Assembly (NCBI GenBank): GCA_913050035.1
Contig: CAJXAC010000002.1
Span: 20,813-84,812, forward strand
Origin: an uncultured Gammaproteobacteria bacterium
GTDB taxonomy: Bacteria > Pseudomonadota > Gammaproteobacteria > Pseudomonadales > Azotimanducaceae
Reading direction: 5' to 3'
DNA: 64,000 nucleotides
Made by a program: the position numbers and the translations under genes. Every line of letters starts with the position of its first letter. The first letter of the stretch is position 1. Below, one piece after another: positions 39,117 through 48,319 of this stretch. The notes beneath the pieces were generated by a model. The model saw only the letters and a list, made by a program, of their open reading frames with translations. It did no database searches and was not told where the DNA came from.

Positions 39117-41062
39117 TGCGCTTCCGTCAACCAGTTGATCAAATGCGGAATCAGCGCTGGTATGTACTCACCGTGGGGCTGATAACGTTCTTCAAGCACC
39201 GATATCACTTGATCTTTGGCTCGCCGACCTGCCGTCGCATCCTGGGTTAGTTGCAGTGCGTCCCAGGTCGCCGTTAACGCAGTTACCACATCTTCATCAA
39301 TCCCCGACCACGACTGCGCGAGGGCACGGTCACATTTTTCCGTTAGCTCTTGCAGGTTCGCCTCACGCACTAAGTTTCTGGCACTTAAGCTTTCCGGTGC
39401 CAAATAATCTACTACTCGATTAAGCGGCGTGTGCACTTGATACGGTCTGGCCTGGGGCATTTCGCTCCCTTGTAACCGAGCTTGCATGGCTTGAGTTCCC
39501 AGTAACCGGCTGTACCACTTGGTCGGCTCGAGCCAACGCACAACTTCAATTTGAAGAGCGCTTAAACCCAGGTCCTGCAGACACTGGCTTTGGTGCGCGT
39601 CCCATGATAATTCTGGAAATTCCAGCAGCGTCGACAACCTTCGATAAAAATCTACCGAGTCACGGCAATCTGCTGACGACCACAACCTCTCGGCTATGGC
39701 AGGAAGACGACCCCACAATCGCATGGGCAGCGTTGGGCCATCTACGAGTTCGGCCCACAAACACGCCTCGCCTCCGAGCACCTTGGCCGCTGGTTCATGG
39801 TCAAGCTCAATCGCGCCAGCGCGCCATTGATGGGTCCAGCTGAGGGCTGGGGCAATATGCCGAAGACGCCGATCCTCAGCCAACGCATTCTCCATAGCCA
39901 GCCAGCTTTGCTGAGGCGCTTGTGGATCGAACTGATAATGAATGTCTGCAGGGAAGTGCAGATCTAAGTAATAGGGGGCTGAAACAATACACGATCGTGC
40001 TACCGCTAACGCTCGATCGCGGGTCGTGGCACCACGCCAATTCTGTACCACGCACTCAGGCATCTGCTCATGCAACACTTCATCCCAACCGATAATCTGC
40101 TTATCCAGTGATGCCAGTATTTGCTGTACGCAGTGGAGGAAGTAATTCTGTAACCCGCGCTCATCCTCTAAACCATGCTCAACGATAAACGCCTGCACCG
40201 CCTCCGAGCGCTGCCACCACTTTGGATTAACCTCGTCACCTCCAACGTGAACATATTGATCTGGGAACACTTCTGCGATTTCTGCGAACAGACTGGCTAA
40301 GGCGGCATATACCTCTTCGCGAGTGGGGTCCAAACAACCAGGATGAACGCCAAAACGCTGGCTGGGATATGCCTTCTCACTGCCCCATTGCGGATAGGCC
40401 AATAACCAATGCGTCACATGTCCAGGAACATCCAACTCTGGAATCAATCGAATACCGCGATCAGCCGCATACGCCACTAACTCGGCAAGCTGCTCCATGG
40501 TGTAGTGCTCATCACTCACCAGCTTCGGCCATATCCGACTGCCAAAACGAAACCCCTGGTCGTCAGACAAATGCAGATGCAGCACATTGAGCTTTAACAG
40601 CTGCAGGCCATCCACCACCTGATACAACTGGGCCAGCGGAATGAAATGCCTTGTTACATCCAACATGCAGCCGCGCCAGGAAAATCGCGGGCTGTCATTG
40701 ATATGTAAACCATTAGGCAACCCGCTAGTCGACGTCAGCTGTCGAAGGGTGGTTATACCGTGCAAAGCACCCCAGGTAGTGTTGGCTTTGAGCAAGACCT
40801 GTTCAGACGCGACACGCAATTCATAGTGCTCGTCCATATCAAATTGGGGCGCGTTGACGACATCGCTATCATCAATCTGAATCGCAACCGAACCGCACTG
40901 CAGCCCGCCTAGGATACGTGCAGCGTAAGCCTCAACGCGCGCATCAGCATCGCCAACCCAGCTAATCTTAGTCGCAACCCGAGGCAGCACCGGAGCGCCC
41001 CGCCCGACCACTTCACGAGGCTTGGGCAACAAGTTTTCAGTTGTTTCTTCAGCGCTACTCAT
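39113..41062 (-). CDS. GH20 beta-N-acetylhexosaminidase, apparently cytoplasmic
   Basis: SWRGCMLDVTRHFIP, LNVLHLHLSDDQGFR, IPELDVPGH, YVHVGGDEV; no obvious signal peptide. Confidence 0.93.
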   Translation of the reverse strand: MSSAEETTENLLPKPREVVGRGAPVLPRVATKISWVGDADARVEAYAARILGGLQCGSVAIQIDDSDVVNAPQFDMDEHYELRVASEQVLLKANTTWGALHGITTLRQLTSTSGLPNGLHINDSPRFSWRGCMLDVTRHFIPLAQLYQVVDGLQLLKLNVLHLHLSDDQGFRFGSRIWPKLVSDEHYTMEQLAELVAYAADRGIRLIPELDVPGHVTHWLLAYPQWGSEKAYPSQRFGVHPGCLDPTREEVYAALASLFAEIAEVFPDQYVHVGGDEVNPKWWQRSEAVQAFIVEHGLEDERGLQNYFLHCVQQILASLDKQIIGWDEVLHEQMPECVVQNWRGATTRDRALAVARSCIVSAPYYLDLHFPADIHYQFDPQAPQQSWLAMENALAEDRRLRHIAPALSWTHQWRAGAIELDHEPAAKVLGGEACLWAELVDGPTLPMRLWGRLPAIAERLWSSADCRDSVDFYRRLSTLLEFPELSWDAHQSQCLQDLGLSALQIEVVRWLEPTKWYSRLLGTQAMQARLQGSEMPQARPYQVHTPLNRVVDYLAPESLSARNLVREANLQELTEKCDRALAQSWSGIDEDVVTALTATWDALQLTQDATAGRRAKDQVISVLEERYQPHGEYIPALIPHLINWLTEAQ

Positions 41063-41234
41063 ATTACGACTCGAGCGAATACCGAACTTTGAAATTTAAC
41101 TTATCCAGAGTAAGTAGAGTAGTTAGTTTGCGAATCGAGACTTGTGGCTACCCTTCCGATTGGGAGTTTCGTGCATCGCCGTGGTCACGTAATATGCGCA
41201 CCGCGCGCCTAACTTAAGATCAGGAACCAAAACT

Positions 41235-41822
41235 TTGGACATCAAACAACGCATGCAAGCAGTGCTACGCGCTGAAGCAGACGCTATTCGTGGCATCAAT
41301 ATCAGCAACGATTTCATAACCACGGTGGAGGTCATGCTGAACTGTAAAGGCAAAATTTTAACCACCGGCATAGGTAAGGCGGGCCACATTGCGAAAAAAT
41401 TCGCGGCAACCCTATGCTCAACCGCAACGCCTGCTGACTTTATTCACCCTGCCGAGGCCGCCCATGGCGACTTGGGCTTGGTTGGCGTAAATGACGTGAT
41501 GATTGCATTCTCAACGAGCGGCAAGAGTCGCGAAGTCATTGAAATTCTTGAGATGTCGCGGCATCTGGGCGTCACCACTATTATCGGCGTTACATCGCAC
41601 CCAGATTCCGAACTCCGCGACTACTCAGATCTGGTCTTGGACATGGGTATTATCACCGAACCCTGCCCGCTGGGCCTTACGCCAAGCGCGTCCATGGCTG
41701 TGATGTTGGCAATCAGTGATGCCATAGCGTTGGCATTGATGGAGCAGAAAGGCGTGACCCGAGAAGACTATGGCCTACGTCATCACGGCGGCTACTTGGG
41801 AACGGCTGCGAGAAAAAACTAG
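41235..41822 (+). CDS. SIS-domain sugar isomerase, KdsD/GutQ-like but lacking CBS domains
   Basis: ILTTGIGKAGHIAKKFAATLCSTATPADFIHPAEAAHGDLG; ends YGLRHHGGYLG where KdsD continues into CBS domains. Confidence 0.85.
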   Translation: MDIKQRMQAVLRAEADAIRGINISNDFITTVEVMLNCKGKILTTGIGKAGHIAKKFAATLCSTATPADFIHPAEAAHGDLGLVGVNDVMIAFSTSGKSREVIEILEMSRHLGVTTIIGVTSHPDSELRDYSDLVLDMGIITEPCPLGLTPSASMAVMLAISDAIALALMEQKGVTREDYGLRHHGGYLGTAARKN

Positions 41823-41833
41823 CCGTCGCGCCT

Positions 41834-42220
41834 TTATTCCGGAAAAAACTCCAGCGTGAATCCGCCGGTTGGCACAGCCGTAAATCCTAGTACGCGGAAA
41901 AACTTCTCGGACTCTCTATGTCTGGTCCTCAATCCACGGCCACTCTTGCTTTCAGCGACCCCCATGGCATGGCCGGCCATCCAGCGCCCAACGCCCTGCC
42001 GACGAAATTCCGGCAACACGCTAATCCAATTCAGATCAAAGTAGCCTTGTCGCTCAATCGGGCTGAGTAAGGCATAACCTGCAACGATTTGTTCGTTGAT
42101 TCTAGCGATTCGCAGCAGGTCCGCTTCGTTTCCATATGCCTTGTGCAGCTCAGCCAAAACTTTGGGTAGGTCCGCCTCATCCGCTCGAAACATTTCTATT
42201 TGCCGGTGATTTATCGCCAT
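41834..42220 (-). CDS. GNAT family N-acetyltransferase
   Basis: DLNWISVLPEFRRQGVGRWMAGHAM. Confidence 0.85.
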   Translation of the reverse strand: MAINHRQIEMFRADEADLPKVLAELHKAYGNEADLLRIARINEQIVAGYALLSPIERQGYFDLNWISVLPEFRRQGVGRWMAGHAMGVAESKSGRGLRTRHRESEKFFRVLGFTAVPTGGFTLEFFPE

Positions 42221-42651
42221 ATCCCAACAAACTTCTTAAGTACAATATCCAGCCACGATGTTACCGACTTGGACGGCTGTCCATATAAATCACGCACTAG
42301 AACAGTCGCCATGCATTGATAGTTCTCCCAATTGTCTTTGAGCTGCCAGCTGTCTTCACCAAAAAGTTCGCAATAACAATCAGCGTAAGTGGGCAATACC
42401 CGACGGGCAAAAGCTTGACCCGCAGGACTCAGATGTCGCTCCTCTAATTCCGCACCAAGAGCAACAAACAGAGCGCTTACCGGCCCTTCCTGAAGCCGAC
42501 ACCGAACTACCGTATCCCGATGCATTTGCTCGACATCTGGGCTCAGCAATTGATGCTGCAAACAAAATGCAGTGAAAAACCCCAAAGGGATACAGGCTTG
42601 GCTCAGATCACCAGCATCAGGGAGATAGCTGTCGACGCTGGCAAGACGCAT
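42211..42651 (-). CDS. hypothetical protein
   Basis: MRLASVDSYLPDAG start at 42651 forms a TGATG junction with the upstream gene. Confidence 0.6.
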   Translation of the reverse strand: MRLASVDSYLPDAGDLSQACIPLGFFTAFCLQHQLLSPDVEQMHRDTVVRCRLQEGPVSALFVALGAELEERHLSPAGQAFARRVLPTYADCYCELFGEDSWQLKDNWENYQCMATVLVRDLYGQPSKSVTSWLDIVLKKFVGIWR

Positions 42652-43148
42652 CAGGGTGCAAAACTCGAACGCGCACGAATTCCCCACTGCCCCCTGGCAT
42701 TTCGTTGCAAAATGTAAAGTGAATCAAAACTCGCCTGTGGGTTTTGCTCGGCGTCGTAGCGGGTGAATTGCACCGCTATATGCACCTTGTTTGGACCCAC
42801 CTGAATCACCTCGAGACGATCCCAAGCGCTACGCTGCCAATTGTAATTTCGGGCAAATGCTTGGAAATCCATTTGCGCGACAAATTCTTCGCGCGACGGA
42901 TGCACTACCACACCGCCGCTGCTAATACGCACATGCGGAAACAATAAGGTCTGGGCCCAACGATCAGGATCTTGCGCGTTAAAAGTCAACATGAATTCGC
43001 GCATTACCTCCGACGCCTCGGCAATTGCATTTCTTTGTGCTGGCGTCAGCGCTCCTAGATCAGCACTAATCCGCATGTCGGGCTGCGCCATTGCAGTGGA
43101 ACACGACAGACTAACAAGCAATAGCAAGCCCGCACCGCGTATTTGCAT
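42651..43148 (-). CDS. secreted SnoaL/NTF2-like protein
   Basis: Signal peptide MQIRGAGLLLLVSLSCSTAMAQ; NTF2-like pattern. Confidence 0.6.
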   Translation of the reverse strand: MQIRGAGLLLLVSLSCSTAMAQPDMRISADLGALTPAQRNAIAEASEVMREFMLTFNAQDPDRWAQTLLFPHVRISSGGVVVHPSREEFVAQMDFQAFARNYNWQRSAWDRLEVIQVGPNKVHIAVQFTRYDAEQNPQASFDSLYILQRNARGQWGIRARSSFAP

Positions 43149-43228
43149 TACTCTGTACTCCTTGTAATCTTTTGGTTGACGGTCTTGGCGCGCTAGCGCC
43201 CTGTAACCAACATTATTGGGGGAGATGT

Positions 43229-43828
43229 ATGAACCGGCAACTATTATCGCAGACGCTAGTCGTGCTCTTTGCATTGACTATTGCACATCCACAAGGTTTA
43301 GCGGCTGGATCCAGTATCGAAGATATGGAACCACCTTTTGGCAGCGGCTATGCCCCGGAGCAGGAGTCACAGAAACTTACAAATAAAGGCTATCGCAGTT
43401 ACCAACAAGCGCTCTACTACCAGTCTCTGGACACTCCCAATGATGCAGCCAAATCCAAAACCGCGCTAAAAAAGGCGCAGAAGTATTTGCGCCAGGCGGC
43501 TAAAAAAGACCAAAAAAACGTTCGCGCCTTTGCGCTATTAGGTGACGTATTAGCAATGCAGGGGGAACGGCGCAAAGCCATTGGCGCATTTAACTTCGCA
43601 CTACAGCTTAGCCCTAAGTACTTTGATGCATGGTTGTCACGCGCGAAAGTCCTACTGGATATGGGATTGGTAAATGATGTGCAGAAATCATATGCAGTAC
43701 TAGCACGCAACGAACCGGACCTTGCAAATGACTTGCTGGCGGCCATCGACATTTGGCTGACTGAGCGGGAATTACCATTAAGCGACGCCGAGGGCGCGTT
43801 CATGGAGTGGCGGAACTCGCAAACCTAG
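43229..43828 (+). CDS. secreted TPR protein
   Basis: Signal peptide; RAFALLGDVLAMQGERRKAIGAFNFALQLSPKYFDAW TPR. Confidence 0.75.
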   Translation: MNRQLLSQTLVVLFALTIAHPQGLAAGSSIEDMEPPFGSGYAPEQESQKLTNKGYRSYQQALYYQSLDTPNDAAKSKTALKKAQKYLRQAAKKDQKNVRAFALLGDVLAMQGERRKAIGAFNFALQLSPKYFDAWLSRAKVLLDMGLVNDVQKSYAVLARNEPDLANDLLAAIDIWLTERELPLSDAEGAFMEWRNSQT

Positions 43829-43839
43829 CCAAATAATTA

Positions 43840-44715
43840 CTATCGGGGTCTATCGCCGCATAAAGTGACTCGATGCATTTTCCGATGCTGGGGGAAAAAG
43901 TCGTTTACCGGCTTATGCTGGGTAGATCGGTTATCCCATATTGCCACCGTACCAGGTGCCCAAGACAGACGAACTGTGTGCTCATCAGTCACCACATGGC
44001 GGTATAGAAACTCAAGCAAATGCTGACTTTCCAGGGCCGATAACTCCTTTATCCGTGTTGTAAACAAACGATTCACGTATATGCTCCGAGCTCCGGTTTC
44101 CGGATGGGTACGCACTAGCGGGTGTTCCACCGGCGGGTTTGCTGCAATGGCTGGCGCCAAGCGTTCCGCTCCGCCAGGCTCGGCAAGAGATTCAGCGAAG
44201 CCGTGAGCGAAATCATGCACCGCAGTGAGAGGGGCTAGCAATTCTTGCATGTTTTTAGACAAATTCGCGAAAGCGGCGGTAGCACTGGCCCACAGAGTAT
44301 CGCCGCCAATTGCAGGAATAATCTGGCCCTGCAGCAACGTATAACTCGGCGGTTGCGCCATAAAGGTCATGTCTGAGTGCCACAACTCAATCTTCGATGG
44401 ATGTTCCGGCGTACTCTCCAAAATCTGCACCGCATCGCTTTGCTCGGTCTTGGCGTAAGCTGGATGATCAAGGATTTCACCAAAACATTTGGCAAACGCG
44501 GCAAAAACCTCCGGCGCCGTATTTTGGCCACGGAAAAACAGTACTTCATGCTGATTTAAGGCATCCCGTACCTGTGCATAGACTCGGTCCGACGCAGCAA
44601 CATCAGCCAACCCAACACCACTTATAAAAGCACCCAATGCGCCTGCGGCCCTCCGCAAACCCAGTTCACTCATGCCGCCGCTCCAGTGGATAAAGATCGA
44701 ATTGTAGCGACCCAA
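43840..44715 (-). CDS. TauD/TfdA family dioxygenase
   Basis: ELWHSDMTF (HxD) and distal TVAIWDNRSTQHKPVNDF. Confidence 0.92.
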   Translation of the reverse strand: MGRYNSIFIHWSGGMSELGLRRAAGALGAFISGVGLADVAASDRVYAQVRDALNQHEVLFFRGQNTAPEVFAAFAKCFGEILDHPAYAKTEQSDAVQILESTPEHPSKIELWHSDMTFMAQPPSYTLLQGQIIPAIGGDTLWASATAAFANLSKNMQELLAPLTAVHDFAHGFAESLAEPGGAERLAPAIAANPPVEHPLVRTHPETGARSIYVNRLFTTRIKELSALESQHLLEFLYRHVVTDEHTVRLSWAPGTVAIWDNRSTQHKPVNDFFPQHRKMHRVTLCGDRPR

Positions 44716-44812
44716 TCGTGCCTAGCAACAAAAACCATTAGTGCGACGGATTTGCCACAGTAATACGTATAACCTAAACATTAATCTTAAAGAGACAACA
44801 AGGACCACCCCC

Positions 44813-45394
44813 ATGATTATCGCGATAGTTGCAACAATAGCCGGTATGACCGTAAGTAACGTAAGCGCAGCAGAAGAACGAAAAGTCCGATTTCCTATCA
44901 GCATTACCGACATTGAAGCCCGCACAAATGCCAGGTTTACAGAGGCGGACAGCAATATGGACGGCCTACTATCAAGAGAGGAATTTGCGCAATTGAGGCT
45001 TGAACGGCCCGGCGCAAAATCTAGAGGTCCGCTGGAAAAACGTAACGGTAAAGCAGGCAAGGGCGGCCCACTAAATCGGCAACGGGCTGCGGAACAGAAA
45101 CAGATAAGAGCAGCAGCGGCAAAGGAGATGTTTAAATTATTGGACACTAACGCCGACGGAGTCATCGACGCTGATGAGTACACCGGGGCAAATAGCCGCA
45201 AACTAAGACGTCAGGCACATAAGCGAGCCGCTTTCGCACAACTTGATGTTAATAACGACGGGTTTCTAGCGCCCAACGAAATGCCCAGCCCAGTCCGTCG
45301 TCTAAAGCAATTGGATACCAACAGGGATGGCCGAGTCAGCAAACGCGAGATGCGAAGAGGCATTCGCGCCCAGCGCGGACGATTAATAAAATAG
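44813..45394 (+). CDS. secreted EF-hand protein
   Basis: Four EF-hand loops: DSNMDGLLSREE, DTNADGVIDADE, DVNNDGFLAPNE, DTNRDGRVSKRE; signal sequence. Confidence 0.85.
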   Translation: MIIAIVATIAGMTVSNVSAAEERKVRFPISITDIEARTNARFTEADSNMDGLLSREEFAQLRLERPGAKSRGPLEKRNGKAGKGGPLNRQRAAEQKQIRAAAAKEMFKLLDTNADGVIDADEYTGANSRKLRRQAHKRAAFAQLDVNNDGFLAPNEMPSPVRRLKQLDTNRDGRVSKREMRRGIRAQRGRLIK

Positions 45395-45584
45395 TTGCAC
45401 TGAATTGGGGCCAAGATTCACGATAACGAGCTAAGGAGAGCGAGCTACTTGCATGGCATCTAAAAAACGAAGCAAACGGCGGAGATCGCCCCAAGGTTTG
45501 CCTGAATTACACGCCCCCAGGCGCCACGGAGAGGTGGACCTCCAAAACGACTTAACAAACCCCTCCAGAGATTTAAGCGCTTGC

Positions 45585-46151
45585 TTATTCGATTCGAAAA
45601 CTGGGCCGAAGCTGATACCGAGGCTTCGTGCTTGGCATGGCAGAGGGTTCACCTGACGGAGCAGTAAGTAAGTGTTTACTTACGTCTAAGTCCGCTTCAT
45701 GTTTGGTGCGGCCAAAAGCCAGCCGACACAGTAACAAATACAAAAGCTGCCAATCGTGGTCTTGCAGCTCCGAACTAACCACTGGGCCATCCAAGAATCG
45801 ACGTAGGATAATCTGGGCAGCCCTTTGCAGCCTTGACGCAGTTATTGGCGATTCGTTAATAGACATAGGCGCTGGCGAATTCATCAAGAGTTCTGCGCGC
45901 AGAAAAGCTTTTGCTACGTCACTCAGTTCAGGCAGAGACGCACACAAATCCACAACGGACTGATCTAACACTCGTAACCACAACCCGTTCTTACTGCCGA
46001 AGTAGTGGTAGATCATGCGCTTGTTAATTCGTGCCTGCTTGGCAACCTCATCTACGCGCAACCCAGCAACGCCGTGCACTGCAATGATGGCTGCCGCAGT
46101 TGCGATAAGGCGCTGTTGAGTGTGGTCTGGATTCCGCACCATGTATTTCAA
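45585..46151 (-). CDS. TetR family transcriptional regulator
   Basis: VAGLRVDEVAKQARINKRMIYHYFGSKNGLWLRVL HTH. Confidence 0.92.
   Translation of the reverse strand: MKYMVRNPDHTQQRLIATAAAIIAVHGVAGLRVDEVAKQARINKRMIYHYFGSKNGLWLRVLDQSVVDLCASLPELSDVAKAFLRAELLMNSPAPMSINESPITASRLQRAAQIILRRFLDGPVVSSELQDHDWQLLYLLLCRLAFGRTKHEADLDVSKHLLTAPSGEPSAMPSTKPRYQLRPSFRIE
45664..45683. promoter_or_regulatory. 20-bp perfect palindrome of TetR-operator architecture inside the 3' end of the tetR gene
   Basis: GTAAGTAA-GTGT-TTACTTAC. Confidence 0.55.
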
Positions 46152-46160
46152 TCGACCATT

Positions 46161-46178
46161 AGTAACTATTCAGTTACT
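46161..46178. promoter_or_regulatory. candidate TetR operator 1
   Basis: AGTAACT-ATTC-AGTTACT, 10 bp upstream of the tetR start. Confidence 0.7.
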
Positions 46179-46220
46179 TCAAGCATACCAGCAACTGCAG
46201 AGGGTCGCCAAACCATATTA

Positions 46221-46240
46221 AAGTAACTATCTAGTTACTT
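46221..46240. promoter_or_regulatory. candidate TetR operator 2
   Basis: AAGTAACT-ATCT-AGTTACTT, overlapping the ogt stop codon. Confidence 0.7.
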
Positions 46241-46725
46241 AAGCGTAACCCTAGGTTGCGGGATTCTAAATCCAACAGGAAACGCTTAGCGGCCAGCCCA
46301 CCACCAAACCCCGTTAAGGTGCCATTGCTCCCCACCACACGATGACACGGAATAACAATAGCAACGGGGTTATTACCATTAGCGGTGCCCACAGCGCGTA
46401 CCGCCTTGGGCTGACCTATCTCCTCGGCAATATCTTTGTAGCTGCGCAACTCGCCGTAGGGGATTTCGCCCAAGGCCCTTAAAACCCGACTTTGGAAGGG
46501 CGTTGCACGCGGGCGCAGAGGCAAGTCGAACATACGTAATTCGCCCGCAAAATAGGCCTGCAATTGCGTTACCGCCTCAGCTAACGTGCCCTTATCAGGC
46601 AGCCATACTGGATCAGCTGTCCGAGCTTTAGGACCCGTAGAAAAATACAGGCCTGTCAGTGCATCACCATCGCCGGTCAAAGTAAGATCACCAATTGGGC
46701 TTGGTACGGTAATGAAGTAGGTCAT
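46231..46725 (-). CDS. ogt: methylated-DNA-[protein]-cysteine S-methyltransferase
   Basis: TPFQSRVLRALGEIPYGELRSYKDIAEEIGQPKAVRAVGTANGNNPVAIVIPCHRVVGSNGTLTGFGGG; start MTYFITVPSP. Confidence 0.95.
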   Translation of the reverse strand: MTYFITVPSPIGDLTLTGDGDALTGLYFSTGPKARTADPVWLPDKGTLAEAVTQLQAYFAGELRMFDLPLRPRATPFQSRVLRALGEIPYGELRSYKDIAEEIGQPKAVRAVGTANGNNPVAIVIPCHRVVGSNGTLTGFGGGLAAKRFLLDLESRNLGLRLSN

Positions 46726-46727
46726 AG

Positions 46728-48191
46728 CTAATCTTGCCTCGAGCGTCTTTGAGCGGCAGCGAACCATAAATACATCAGCGCATAACTGCGCCACGGTTGC
46801 CATGCATCAGCCCGGGCCAACGCCCGGGCTGGCGTGGTGGCCAGTTGCTTCAATACCACCCAATCGTTGTGCACAAATGCGTTTGGATCCTTACAAACAC
46901 GCAGCTTGATGTAGTTAACGGTCCAAGGACCAATGCCCGGAATAGCCATCAATGCCGCGGTTAGCTGATCTGGGTCACAGGCATCAGAGAAATCTATCCT
47001 GCGATCAACCACCGCCTGGGCCAGGCTACTGATCGCCCGGCCTCGACGACCCGGCATACCGATCTCAGCTATTTCTTTATCACACAACTGCGCAGGGGTA
47101 GGGAAGCTACCTTGGCCATAGCGCTGGATCAAAGCGTTCGCCAATTCCGTGGCTCGCACAACGCTCACCTGCTGACCCAGAATCGCCCTTACCGCGGTTT
47201 CAAAACCATCCCATGCCCCTGGCACACGCAAACCACCAGCCTTCTTGACCCAGGGCGCCAGCTGCCCGTCCCGCCGCAAATGCGCATCAATGGTTGCGCT
47301 GTCCGCATTCAAGTCAAACATACGCACTACCCGGCGCAACAGCGTGTAGATCGATTCCACGCTCGATGGCAATTGCACCCGCAGCCGCTGACCCTCCCGC
47401 GCCACCACCACAGAGCCCTGCTGATCAGGCAGCTGTCGCACATAACGATGCCCTTGTACGGCTTCAATGCCTTCCATAGCGCGTGTGCTTAGGTAATCGA
47501 AGACCCAATCAAAGTTGTAGGGTTGGCGCACCGGTAAGGTCAGGGTCATAACCTGCGGGGCTCGAGTTGATCCCCGGCCTCGACGCAATGCACTGGGCGT
47601 ACATTGATAGAACTTGCGTATTTCACGATTGAATTGGCTAGCGCTACCGTAACCGGCATGGGCGGCAACCTGAACTAATGGCAGTTCTGTTGTCAGCAAC
47701 TGGCGCGCCATCTGCAGGCGTTTAAATCGCGCTATCGCTAGCGGCGACACCCCTAGGCGTTGTTCAAACAGCCGGTCCAAATGCCGCTCACTTAGGCCTA
47801 GGCGGCTCGCGAGCGCCGCTACCGACTGATCATTAAGAAACCCCTCTTCGATAAGCCTTAATCCCCGAGCCACATAAGGGCTGCCTAACAGCCATTCCGG
47901 CATCGACACAGCCAGCTCCGGACGGCAGCGCTTGCAAGGGCGATAGCCACCCTCTGCCGCCGCCGCTGCAGTAACAAAATAGCGGACATTGCGCTCTGCA
48001 GGTATACGCGCAGGGCAGCTCGGGCGACAAAAGATACCGGTACTCAATACCGCCACAACAAAACGTCCGTCGAACCGGGGATCGCGGCTGAGCCGGGCAT
48101 TTTTGCACACAGCCGCCGACGGCAGCGCCGCGTAGCTACCGACCTGCTCGGCCTTCGCTCCTGCGTCAATGCAAGCCTTGCTGTTTTTCAT
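46728..48191 (-). CDS. fusion of Ada N-terminal (metal-bound Cys) domain, AraC-type HTH and AlkA DNA glycosylase
   Basis: RFVVAVLSTGIFCRPSCPARIP...YRPCKRC; AraC HTH; GQQVSVVRATELANAL...AIPGIGPWTVNYIKLR. Confidence 0.93.
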   Translation of the reverse strand: MKNSKACIDAGAKAEQVGSYAALPSAAVCKNARLSRDPRFDGRFVVAVLSTGIFCRPSCPARIPAERNVRYFVTAAAAAEGGYRPCKRCRPELAVSMPEWLLGSPYVARGLRLIEEGFLNDQSVAALASRLGLSERHLDRLFEQRLGVSPLAIARFKRLQMARQLLTTELPLVQVAAHAGYGSASQFNREIRKFYQCTPSALRRGRGSTRAPQVMTLTLPVRQPYNFDWVFDYLSTRAMEGIEAVQGHRYVRQLPDQQGSVVVAREGQRLRVQLPSSVESIYTLLRRVVRMFDLNADSATIDAHLRRDGQLAPWVKKAGGLRVPGAWDGFETAVRAILGQQVSVVRATELANALIQRYGQGSFPTPAQLCDKEIAEIGMPGRRGRAISSLAQAVVDRRIDFSDACDPDQLTAALMAIPGIGPWTVNYIKLRVCKDPNAFVHNDWVVLKQLATTPARALARADAWQPWRSYALMYLWFAAAQRRSRQD

Positions 48192-48319
48192 AGCTTCACT
48201 ATAGCCAAAAGCTCTGAAAAAACTGCGCGAAACCAGACATTGATCAAAATTCTATCGTGCCCACGCAATGGTGGGATTTTCTCACCTCATGTACCCTAAC
48301 TGGCAAGTAAGGAGGGACT

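Noticed and set aside
45453-45656. 67-aa Arg/Lys-rich plus-strand ORF after the EF-hand gene
   Set aside because: Has an upstream AAGGAG but runs convergently into tetR with no recognisable domain; insufficient support to call a gene.
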